NCBI GenBank assembly: GCA_016704465.1
Contig: JADJAD010000004.1
Location: 434,001-498,000, forward strand
Origin: Gemmatimonadota bacterium
Lineage (GTDB): Bacteria > Gemmatimonadota > Gemmatimonadetes > Gemmatimonadales > Gemmatimonadaceae
DNA: 64,000 bases
Direction of reading: 5' to 3'
Part shown: positions 56,819 through 64,000 of the stretch, piece by piece
How the letters are laid out: each line of letters opens with the position of its first letter
Numbering within the stretch: position 1 is the stretch's first letter
Program-made: the position numbers and the translations under genes
The notes under the pieces: generated by a model
The model's database searches: none
What the model was told of the DNA's origin: nothing
The model's input: only the letters and a program-made list of their open reading frames with translations

Positions 56819-57508
56819 ATGCGACTGCTCTTCGTTGAAGACGATGCCCGGATTGCCGAATCAGCGTCTGCCTACCTGCGCAAGGCTGGTTTTGCCGTCG
56901 ACGTCGCCGATACGGGAGAATCGGCGCTGAGCCTGGCGAACCTGAACGAGTACGATGTCGCAGTCCTCGACATCCGCCTCCCGGGCATCGACGGCCTCGA
57001 GGTGTGCCGCCGGCTTCGGCAGGCCGGCTACTCGATTCGCATTCTCATGGCGACCGCACGCGACACCGTCGAGGACCGCATCGCCGGTCTCGACCTCGGC
57101 GCTGACGACTACGTGGTGAAGCCGTACGTGCTCGCCGAGCTCGAGGCCCGGGTTCGCGCCCTGCTGCGGCGCCCGGCCACCGTCGTTCCGGTCATGTTGC
57201 AGGTCGAGGATCTCACCCTCGACACCGGGACGCGTTTTGCCGAACGTAGTGGACGCCAGATCTCGCTGACGAGCAAGGAGTACGCCGTCCTCGAGTACCT
57301 GATGCGCCATCCCGGCGACGTCGTCACCCGCGAGAAGATCAGTGCCCACGCATGGGACGACAATTACGATCCCGCGAGCAACGTCATTGACGTCTACATC
57401 GCCCGGCTGCGAAAGAAGATCGACCGACCAGAGGAGGCATCGCTGCTCTCGACGATTCGCGGCGCCGGCTATCGACTCGGGGCGCCGAGGCACGCGCGAG
57501 CGCGATGA
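56819..57508 (+). CDS. OmpR/PhoB-type response regulator
   Basis: A 229-residue regulator: receiver 'LLFVEDDARIAESASAYLRKAG' with phospho-Asp in 'VAVLDIRLPGIDGLEV' (about residue 51) and Lys in 'YVVKPY'; winged-helix DNA-binding domain with 'LTSKEYAVLEYLMRHPGDVVTREKI' and 'NVIDVYIARLRKKID'. ATG 56819 gives the canonical N-terminus. Its last bases overlap the histidine kinase gene (ATGA). It is probably the regulator of the adjacent metal-efflux operon, as in CzcRS/CusRS systems. The 120-bp gap before it shows no clear operator. Confidence 0.93.
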   Translation: MRLLFVEDDARIAESASAYLRKAGFAVDVADTGESALSLANLNEYDVAVLDIRLPGIDGLEVCRRLRQAGYSIRILMATARDTVEDRIAGLDLGADDYVVKPYVLAELEARVRALLRRPATVVPVMLQVEDLTLDTGTRFAERSGRQISLTSKEYAVLEYLMRHPGDVVTREKISAHAWDDNYDPASNVIDVYIARLRKKIDRPEEASLLSTIRGAGYRLGAPRHARAR

Positions 57509-58890
57509 AGCCTAATGCCCGCATTCGCCGTCGGCTGACGGCGTGGTATGCGGGCAGCGTCCTGGTGCTCCTGCTGGTCGCCGTCCTGTCCATGCGGGCG
57601 TTCGGCCGCCGAGCGCTCGCGGAACAGCACAACCAATCGGTGCAGCGGGCCGTTGAGCTGGTGCGTTCGTTCTTCCGCGCCGAGCTGAGCGAGTACCAGC
57701 GGGTCGATGCCACGCTGGCGCACATCGCGGGCGAATTGGTCTTCGCCGGCATGGGGCTCGACTTCCTGCGCCCCGATTCGTCGCAGTTCGCGCAGGCGCG
57801 CGCACCGGTGGGTGGGGGCGGTCCGCGCGAGCCGGTCCGCCAGTACGTGGTCCCCCTCGAGCGCGAGCTGGCCCCCGGCTGGCAGTTGCGGCTGCGCGTC
57901 AGTGTCGCCGACCTCGACCAGGCGCGCCGCCGTATCGACCAGTCGACCCTGATCGCAATTCCGATTGCCGTGGCCCTGGCCGCACTCGCTGGCTGGCTCG
58001 TGACAGGACGTGCCCTGCGACCGGTGGCCATCATGGCCGAGGCCGCCGAGCGGATCGGCGCCGACTCGCTGAAGGGTCGGCTCCCGATCGCCGAGCCTAA
58101 CGACGAGCTCGGTCGACTGGGACGGCGGTTCAACGAGTTGCTCGACCGGCTGGATGCCGCGATGGGACAGCAGCGACGCTTTCTCGCCGACGCGGCGCAC
58201 GAGCTGCGCACCCCGATGGCCCGCATGCTGGGCGAGACCGAGGCGCGGCTGGTCTCTCCCCCCTCGGCGCACGACCGCGAGTCGCTCCAACGGATCTGCG
58301 ACGACCTGCGCCACGCCTCGTCGCTCGTCGATGAGCTCATGCAGCTGGCCCGCGCCGATGCCGGGAGCGTGGACGCCGTGCTCACGAGTGGCTACCTCGA
58401 CGATGTGGTCAGCGATGCCGTCGTCCCGTGGAACGCCGAGGCGCGACGCCGCGACATCGCCCTTGATGTCGGCGTGCTGGACGAAGCGCCCGCCACCCTC
58501 GACGCCCGACTGGTCAGCCGGCTGGTGGGTGTGCTCATCCACAATGCGCTGCGCTACACACCTGCGGGCGGCCGGGTCCAGGTCCGGGTCGAGCAACGGG
58601 ACGGGTGCGCGGTGCTGGAGGTCCACGACTCGGGCATCGGGATCCCCGTTGAAGAGCGCGAGCGAGTCTTCGAGCGCTTCTATCGCGGCCAGTCTGCGCG
58701 CCAGCGAGCGCCGGAGGGGAGCGGTCTGGGTCTGGCAATCGCCAGTTGGGTCGCCCGCCAGCATCGGGCGACGATCACGATCGACGACGGCGAGTTGGGC
58801 GGCGCCCTGTTCCGGGTCACGTTTCCACCGCCCTCGGGGATGGTCATTCCGGCGACCGCAGGTGACATTCGAACACGTGGTGGCCGGTAG
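57505..58890 (+). CDS. Sensor histidine kinase
   Basis: A 461-residue membrane kinase: helix 1 about residues 15-35, periplasmic sensor about 36-148 with a 'GGGGP' loop, helix 2 about 150-172, HAMP ('RALRPVAIMAEAAERIGADSLKGRLPI'), phosphoacceptor 'RRFLADAAHELRTPMARMLGE' (His about 232), and ATPase N, G1 and G2 boxes ('IHNALRYTPAGG', 'VHDSGIGIPVEERERVFERFYRG', 'GSGLGLAIASWVARQH'). Pairs with the regulator at 56819. The sensor domain has no Cys or His cluster obvious enough to name the metal. Confidence 0.93.
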   Translation: MKPNARIRRRLTAWYAGSVLVLLLVAVLSMRAFGRRALAEQHNQSVQRAVELVRSFFRAELSEYQRVDATLAHIAGELVFAGMGLDFLRPDSSQFAQARAPVGGGGPREPVRQYVVPLERELAPGWQLRLRVSVADLDQARRRIDQSTLIAIPIAVALAALAGWLVTGRALRPVAIMAEAAERIGADSLKGRLPIAEPNDELGRLGRRFNELLDRLDAAMGQQRRFLADAAHELRTPMARMLGETEARLVSPPSAHDRESLQRICDDLRHASSLVDELMQLARADAGSVDAVLTSGYLDDVVSDAVVPWNAEARRRDIALDVGVLDEAPATLDARLVSRLVGVLIHNALRYTPAGGRVQVRVEQRDGCAVLEVHDSGIGIPVEERERVFERFYRGQSARQRAPEGSGLGLAIASWVARQHRATITIDDGELGGALFRVTFPPPSGMVIPATAGDIRTRGGR

Positions 58891-58964
58891 CAACGGCTCT
58901 GGCCCCGATCCGACCGCGCGCGCCAGCGCAGCCGTGCGAGGACGAGCCCCCGAACTCGACCGCG

Positions 58965-59045
58965 CGATCGCGGCCTGATCGATCGCGGCCTGATCGATCG
59001 CGGCTTGGCGATTCCGGCGTGGCGATTCCGGCGTGGCGATTCCGG
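58965..59045. repeat. Two adjacent short tandem-repeat arrays
   Basis: Array A: CGATCGCGGCCTGAT at 58965-58979 and 58980-58994, with a third partial copy to 59007. Array B: GGCGATTCCGGCGT at 59007-59020 and 59021-59034, third partial to 59045. They lie in the 240-bp gap between the kinase and the efflux operon, about 90 bases before the TolC-like ATG; array B could hold regulator half-sites. Confidence 0.85.
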
Positions 59046-59137
59046 ACCGATCGCCCGTCGACCGAAAATGACGTGGCCGTCTACAGCAGCGATTCGTGTT
59101 CACTCTCGTTTCATGGCGCTTCGATAACATGCCTTGC

Positions 59138-60358
59138 ATGAAATTCGTTCACCTGGCGCTCCTCGCCTGTCCGATGGTTGTATGGGGACAAGACCGGGCG
59201 CTCACCATAGAACAGGCCGTCTCGGTGGCGCGCGCGCGCGGCCCACTCGTCGCGACGGCGCAGGCCCGGCGCATGATGGCACAGGGACGTGCGCGCACCG
59301 ACGGAGCGTTTCCCAACCCGACCGCCGAGTGGCGACGGGAGAACCTCCAGAGCACGCTTCAGCCGGACATCTTCGCCACGGTGCAGCTCCCGGTGGACTT
59401 GACGGGGCGCCGCCTTGCGCTGCGCTCGGCCGGCACGGCGCTGCTTGCGCGCGGTCGCGCCGACTCCAGCATCGTCGCGCGACAGCTCGAGGCCGATGTC
59501 ATGCGCGCGTTCTGGCGCGCCGCGCTCGGCGCTGAGCTGCTGGCGGTCGCTACCGAGGAACGTCAGGCTCGCGAGAACGTGGCCGAGTTCGATGCCCGGC
59601 GCTTTCGCGAGGGAGCCGTCGCCGAAGTGGCGGTGATCCGCACCCGGCTCGAGTCCGACCGGGCGCGCATCACCGAGGCGGCAGCGCATGTGGAGGCGGC
59701 GCGAGCGCGCGGCGACCTTGCTCGCCTGCTCGGGATGCCGGTGGATTCGCTGCCGCCACTCACCGAGCTGGAGACCGTCGCGTCGCTCCCCGAGCTGCCC
59801 GACGAGTCGGCAGCGGTGACACGGGCCTTGGCGCAGCGCGTCGACCTGGAGGCCCTGCGCTATGCGGCGAGCGAGGCGGGGCATCGTGCCACGGCCGAGC
59901 GCCGCGGCGTGATCCCCGACCTGCAGCTTATCTCTGGTTACAAGCAGACCAGTGGCGTCAATACCGGTGTGCTCGGTGTGCTCGTCCCACTGCCGTTGTT
60001 CAGCCGCAATGAGGGTCCGCGCGAGCGTATGCAGGGCGAGTCGGTCGTGGCGCGCGCCGAGCTGCGCGACGCCGAGCTTCGTGTGCACGGGGAGGTGGTC
60101 GCCGCCATGGAGGGCGTTGCGGCGATGCGCGCGGCACTCGCGGCCGGCACGGCCGGCATCGACGGCCGCGCGGCGGAGGTCGCCCAGATCGCCGAGGGCG
60201 CCTATCGCGAGGGCGCGATCTCGCTGATGGAGCTGGTGGAGGCACAGCGTGCGCGCGCCGAGTCGCGTGCCGCGGCGTTGCGGTGGACCGTGGACCTGCA
60301 TCTCGTCACACTCGAACTCAATCGCGCCCTTGGGGCGCCGCTGCTGGAGACCCGTTGA
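59138..60358 (+). CDS. TolC-family outer membrane factor (CzcC/CusC-like)
   Basis: A 406-residue outer-membrane efflux protein: signal peptide 'LALLACPMVVWGQ', then two outer-membrane-efflux repeats rich in long Ala/Arg/Glu helices ('AVSVARARGPLVATAQARR', 'LISGYKQTSGVNTGVLGVLVPLPLFSRNEGPRERMQ'). ATG 59138 or 59129. The stop and the ATG of the adaptor overlap (TGATG at 60356-60360). It forms the outer channel of the RND pump encoded next. Member of the CzcC-type group because of length and the 'LPLFSRNEG' block. Confidence 0.9.
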   Translation: MKFVHLALLACPMVVWGQDRALTIEQAVSVARARGPLVATAQARRMMAQGRARTDGAFPNPTAEWRRENLQSTLQPDIFATVQLPVDLTGRRLALRSAGTALLARGRADSSIVARQLEADVMRAFWRAALGAELLAVATEERQARENVAEFDARRFREGAVAEVAVIRTRLESDRARITEAAAHVEAARARGDLARLLGMPVDSLPPLTELETVASLPELPDESAAVTRALAQRVDLEALRYAASEAGHRATAERRGVIPDLQLISGYKQTSGVNTGVLGVLVPLPLFSRNEGPRERMQGESVVARAELRDAELRVHGEVVAAMEGVAAMRAALAAGTAGIDGRAAEVAQIAEGAYREGAISLMELVEAQRARAESRAAALRWTVDLHLVTLELNRALGAPLLETR

Positions 60359-61563
60359 TGCCCCGCTGGATTGTGCTCGCCACACTGCTCGCCACGCTGC
60401 TTGGCGCCGTTGTCGGCTGTTCTGCTGGCGACGGGGAAACGCTCCCCGCCGAGGCGCCGACCGCAGAGGCGCCCGACAACACCGCGCTACTCTCGGCGGA
60501 GTCGGTGAAGATCGCCGGCTTCACGACCGCTCCGGTTGTCCGAACGCCGTGGCGTGCGTCGTGGCGCGCCCCTGGGCGCCTCACGCTCGACCTGGCCGCG
60601 ACCGAGCCGATCGGGTCGATCGTGGAAGGTCGCGTGATTCACGTGAACGCCATGCCCGGAGACCGTGTCCGCAAGGGAGATGTGCTCGTGGCGATCCACA
60701 GCCACGAGATGATGGACGCCCGTGCCGCGCTGTCACAGGCCAAGGCGGAGCGCGCCCGTGCCGAGGCCAACCTGCGCATGTCGCAGAGCGCCGCCGAGCG
60801 CGGCGAGCGGCTGCTGGCGCTCAAGGCGCTGTCGCAGGCGGAGCTCGAGCGATTGCGGGCCGGACAGATCGACGCCCAATCATCGCTCGACGAGGCGACA
60901 GCCGAACTGACGCGTGCGCTGGGGTTCCTCGATCACCTGCTGGGCGAGGGTACCCTTCCCTCGGACTACGACGAGCACTGGGTCCTGATTCGCGCACCGC
61001 TCGATGGGCTGGTGACCTCGCGCACCGTGCAGCCGGGCAACGTGGTCCTCACGGGTGCGCCGCTCCTGACCGTCAGCCGCACCTCGGCGCTGACGCTCGT
61101 CCTGCAGCTCCCCGACGCCGCCGCCGCCGCCGCACGGGTCGGCGCCGCCGTGAGCTTCTCGGTTGCAGCCGCCCCGGGTGCGCGATTCGACGCCAGGATC
61201 ACGCGCGTCTTTCCGGCCATGGACACGGTGACACGCACGGTCGAGGTCCATGCAGCGGTGCGTGAGGGGCGCGGAGTGCTCAGGCCCGAGATGTTCGTCG
61301 ACGCCGAGATGTCGGGGGCAGCAGCCGGTTTGGTGCTGACCGTGCCGTCGGGCGCCATCCAGTCGTTCGAGGGTGACACGGTGGTGATCACCGGGGAGCC
61401 GCGCGGCGATGGAATGCAGCTGGCGGCGATCCCGGTGCGCGTCGGGCGGAGGAGCGCCACGCTGGCCGAGATCCTCAGCGGCATCGACTCGGGGCGCACG
61501 GTGGTGGTGGGCGGCGCGGCGATCGCCAAGGCCGAGATCCTCAAGCGGCGCGCCGGGGGCTGA
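60358..61563 (+). CDS. RND periplasmic adaptor lipoprotein (CzcB/CusB-like)
   Basis: A 401-residue membrane-fusion protein: lipoprotein signal with lipobox 'VVGC', barrel-sandwich hybrid halves around a helical hairpin ('GRVIHVNAMPGDRVRKGDVLVAIHSHEMMDARAALSQAKAERARAEANL' in pieces; 'LIRAPLDGLVTSRTVQPGNVV'), beta-barrel and membrane-proximal domains ('VPSGAIQSFEGDTVVITGEPR'). No Met-rich N-terminal tail as in CusB was seen, which argues slightly for the Czc type. Start is coupled to the TolC-like gene. Confidence 0.9.
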   Translation: MPRWIVLATLLATLLGAVVGCSAGDGETLPAEAPTAEAPDNTALLSAESVKIAGFTTAPVVRTPWRASWRAPGRLTLDLAATEPIGSIVEGRVIHVNAMPGDRVRKGDVLVAIHSHEMMDARAALSQAKAERARAEANLRMSQSAAERGERLLALKALSQAELERLRAGQIDAQSSLDEATAELTRALGFLDHLLGEGTLPSDYDEHWVLIRAPLDGLVTSRTVQPGNVVLTGAPLLTVSRTSALTLVLQLPDAAAAAARVGAAVSFSVAAAPGARFDARITRVFPAMDTVTRTVEVHAAVREGRGVLRPEMFVDAEMSGAAAGLVLTVPSGAIQSFEGDTVVITGEPRGDGMQLAAIPVRVGRRSATLAEILSGIDSGRTVVVGGAAIAKAEILKRRAGG

Positions 61564-61565
61564 GC

Positions 61566-64000
61566 ATGCGACGGCTGATCGAGTTCTCGCTTCGCAACCG
61601 GCTGTTTGTCATCGGTGGCGTCCTCACGATCATGGCGCTCGGGCTGGCGGCCCTCATGCGCATCCCGTTCGATGCCTTCCCGGACCTGACCGGGACGCGC
61701 GTCGACGTCATCGCGTCGGCCCCCGGCATGGCCGCCGAAGATGTCGAGCGGCTGGTGACGTATCCGCTGGAATCGTCCCTCATGGGGATCCAGGGCGCCG
61801 ACCAGGTGCGCTCGGTGTCCAAGTTCGGCCTGTCGCTGATCACGGTGCCGTTCCCCGACAAGATGGACATCTACTTCGCGCGCACGCTGGTGCAGCAGCG
61901 TCTCAACGACGCGAAGTCGATGCTGCCGGCGGGCGTGGAACCGACGCTGGGACCAGTCTCCACCCCCATGGGGGAACTCTACCAGTACGTCGTCACCAGC
62001 GACTCGCTCTCGCTCACCGACCTCAAGACGCTGCAGGAGTACACCATCCGTCCGCGGCTGCGGACCGTTCCCGGTGTCTCCGAAGTGAACACGTGGGGAG
62101 GGTTCACGGAGCAGATCCAGGTCGAGGTCGATCCCGTGCGCCTGCAGGCGCGGCGGCTGACCATCGACGACGTGCATCGGGCCCTGGCCGAGAACAACCT
62201 CTCGTTCGGCGGTTCGTACCTCGAGACGGGCGGTGAGCGCTACACGCTGCGCGGCCTTGGGCGCGTGGACCGGGCGCGCGACGTCGAGCAGATCGTGATC
62301 GCCTCGGCCGCGGGCATGCCCGTCCGCGTCGCCGACGTCGCCACGGTCAAGACCGGGGCGCTCCCGCGGCAGGGGGCCGTCACGAAGGACGGTGAGGGTG
62401 AGGTCGTGAGCGGGATGGTTCTGAAGCTGAAGGGCGCCGACTCGCGTCGCGTGATCAAGGCCGTGCGCGAGCGCGTGGAGGAGATCCGCGCCGCCGTCCC
62501 GGCGCATGTACAGATCACCCCATTCTACGACCAGACGGACCTGGTGAGCCGCACCACGCGGACCCTGACGAAGAACCTGATCGAGGGAGGACTGCTGGTC
62601 ATCGCCGTCCTCTTCCTGTTCCTGCGCAACGTGCGGGCCTCGCTCATCGTCGCCTCGGTGATCCCGCTGTCCATGCTGCTCGCCTTTGGGCCGATGTACC
62701 TGTTCGGCTACTCCGCCAACCTCATGAGCCTCGGCGCGCTCGACTTCGGGCTCATCGTCGATGCCTCGGTGGTGATGGTGGAGAACTTCGTGCGCCGGCT
62801 CGAGCACGGGAAGGAAAGCGAGCGCCTGGCCCTGTTCCGGTCCGCCGCGATCGAGGTCGGGCGCCCGATCCTCTTCGGCATCTCGATCATCGTCGCCGTC
62901 TACATCCCGATCTTCACGCTCGACGGGATGGAAGGGCGCATGTTCAAGCCGATGGCCTTCACGGTCGTGACCGCGGTGCTCGGCTCGCTCTTCCTCGCCC
63001 TGACCTACGTCCCGTCGATCAGCGGATGGCTGCTGCATCACCGCGACGAGAAGCCGAGCGCCTTCTTCGAGGGACTCAACCGGCGGTATGCCTCCAGCCT
63101 GAACTGGATCCTTGCCCGCGGGGCCCGCATCGTGGCCGTGTCGCTCGTGATGGTCACCGGCGCCGTGGTCTCGCTGCGCTGGATCGGGACCGAGTTCATG
63201 CCGAAGCTCAACGAGGGCTCGATCCTCATCACCACGCGGCGCCTGCCGTCGATCTCGCTGGACGACGCCACGCGACTCTCGCTGCAGGCCGAACGCATCG
63301 TCAAGGCCTTCCCCGAAGTGCTGACGGTCGTGACGAAGGAGGGGCGCCCCGACCTGGCGACCGAGGCCATGGGGCTGTTCGAGGGCGACATGTACGTCAT
63401 CCTCAAGCCCGAGGACGAGTGGACGAGCGCGAACTCGCAGGACGAACTCGTGAGCGTGCTCGATTCGGCGCTCGCCGTGATCCCCGGACTCGAGATCTCG
63501 TTCACGCAACCGCTGGCAATGCGTCTCGACGAAGCCGAAAGCGGCATCAAGACCGACCTGGGCGTCAAGGTGGTCAGCAACGACATCGAGAACAACCAGC
63601 GCATTGCCGAGCGGCTGCTGGCGGTCATCCGCACAGTGCCGGGCAACGCCGACGCGTCAGTCGAGGTCAGCGAGGGTTCCGGACAGATCTCCATCCAGGT
63701 CAACCGCGACGCACTGGCGCAGTACGGGCTCTCGGTCGCCGATGTGCAGCGCCCCCTCGAGCTGGCGATGGGCTCGATCGAGGCCAGCGAACTGGTGGAC
63801 GGCCCGCGGCGCATCGGGCTGGTCGTGCGGTACCCCGATGCGCAGCGCAACGACGTCAGCGCCCTGTCGACCCTGACCATTCGTGCGCCTTCGGGGGCGC
63901 TCGTCCCGCTGTCGGCCGTCGCGACGCTCATTTCCACGACCGGCCCCGAGCTGATCGGGCATGAGGACGGGCAGCGCCGCGCACTCGTGCTCAGCAACGT
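61566..64000 (+). CDS. Heavy-metal RND efflux transporter (CzcA/CusA-like), truncated by window end
   Basis: Opens with ATG 61566, two bases after the adaptor stop, and stays open to the end of the window (811 residues seen; family about 1030-1070). Marks of the heavy-metal-efflux family: 'FAFPDLTGTRV'-like 'PFDAFPDLTGTRVDVIASAPGMAAEDVERLVTYPLE' (in pieces), 'NLMSLGALDFGLIVDASVVMVENFVRRLE' with the proton-relay acidic residues in helix 4, and 'GTEFMPKLNEGSILITTRRLP'. The porter domain continues to the edge. Which metal (Co/Zn/Cd or Cu/Ag) cannot be fixed from what is visible. Regulated, by inference, by the adjacent two-component system. Confidence 0.93.
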   Translation, partial: MRRLIEFSLRNRLFVIGGVLTIMALGLAALMRIPFDAFPDLTGTRVDVIASAPGMAAEDVERLVTYPLESSLMGIQGADQVRSVSKFGLSLITVPFPDKMDIYFARTLVQQRLNDAKSMLPAGVEPTLGPVSTPMGELYQYVVTSDSLSLTDLKTLQEYTIRPRLRTVPGVSEVNTWGGFTEQIQVEVDPVRLQARRLTIDDVHRALAENNLSFGGSYLETGGERYTLRGLGRVDRARDVEQIVIASAAGMPVRVADVATVKTGALPRQGAVTKDGEGEVVSGMVLKLKGADSRRVIKAVRERVEEIRAAVPAHVQITPFYDQTDLVSRTTRTLTKNLIEGGLLVIAVLFLFLRNVRASLIVASVIPLSMLLAFGPMYLFGYSANLMSLGALDFGLIVDASVVMVENFVRRLEHGKESERLALFRSAAIEVGRPILFGISIIVAVYIPIFTLDGMEGRMFKPMAFTVVTAVLGSLFLALTYVPSISGWLLHHRDEKPSAFFEGLNRRYASSLNWILARGARIVAVSLVMVTGAVVSLRWIGTEFMPKLNEGSILITTRRLPSISLDDATRLSLQAERIVKAFPEVLTVVTKEGRPDLATEAMGLFEGDMYVILKPEDEWTSANSQDELVSVLDSALAVIPGLEISFTQPLAMRLDEAESGIKTDLGVKVVSNDIENNQRIAERLLAVIRTVPGNADASVEVSEGSGQISIQVNRDALAQYGLSVADVQRPLELAMGSIEASELVDGPRRIGLVVRYPDAQRNDVSALSTLTIRAPSGALVPLSAVATLISTTGPELIGHEDGQRRALVLSN

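Noticed and set aside
60966..63509. 847-codon open frame antisense to the RND adaptor and pump
   Set aside because: Low-complexity Arg/Asp/His composition; the + strand frame carries clear CzcA/CusA motifs.
1..64000. tRNA or rRNA genes
   Set aside because: No T-arm pattern with a matching acceptor stem or rRNA segment was recognised by eye; a tRNAscan-SE run would settle it.

Overview
The window is GC-rich, dense, chromosomal DNA from one bacterium. Three traits point to Gemmatimonadota or a close relative: a PadR regulator translationally coupled to an 880-residue ADOP-type MacB/FtsX permease, several Ig-like (Big2) lipoproteins, and a bifunctional homocysteine S-methyltransferase/methylene-THF reductase. 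This is inference from gene content, not a database result. No rRNA, tRNA or CRISPR array was seen.

Layout. (1) 3-8649: exopolysaccharide (EPS) genes on the + strand: APS kinase, flippase, O-antigen ligase/polymerase-like protein, PaaK/CapK-like adenylate-forming enzyme, DUF362 protein, a frameshifted deacetylase and an unknown protein. (2) 8650-12440: an insertion-sequence graveyard with two broken IS110-family transposases and scattered IS4-family remnants. (3) 12443-25268: three minus-strand paralogous lipoproteins, each with N-terminal Ig-like repeats (about 10, 2 and 3) and a conserved C-terminal parallel beta-helix. The first two lie directly downstream of what I read as cyclic-di-GMP-I (GEMM-I) riboswitches. 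A PadR/ADOP-permease pair sits between the second and third. (4) 25468-37605: a nine-gene minus-strand EPS operon (glycosyltransferases, heparinase II/III, AsnB-type amidotransferase, formyltransferase-like protein, deacetylase, AlgD-like dehydrogenase). (5) 38053-50898: more EPS and envelope genes (epimerase, WecB, second flippase, glycosyltransferases, a formyltransferase/GINT1-like fusion, VanZ, YggT, a degenerate receiver, a sulfotransferase). (6) 50949-56698: methionine synthase metH under a SAM-II riboswitch with its own terminator, coupled to the bifunctional homocysteine methyltransferase/MTHFR. (7) 56819-64000: a two-component system followed by a CzcCBA/CusCBA-like heavy-metal RND efflux operon that runs off the end.

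How it fits together. APS kinase makes PAPS and the sulfotransferase uses it. The AlgD-like dehydrogenase makes a nucleotide-linked uronic acid, and heparinase II/III lyases cleave uronic-acid polymers. WecB and the epimerase interconvert HexNAc nucleotides. The simplest reading is a sulfated, uronate- and HexNAc-containing extracellular polysaccharide. Next to it are surface lipoproteins with a carbohydrate-type beta-helix, apparently switched by c-di-GMP, the usual second messenger of biofilm life.

Caution: at least seven non-IS genes between 6.6 and 47 kb carry single- or few-base indels or an in-frame stop, while the housekeeping stretch 51-64 kb is clean. Either the accessory region is decaying or the assembly has residual indel errors. 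Both readings are kept open below.
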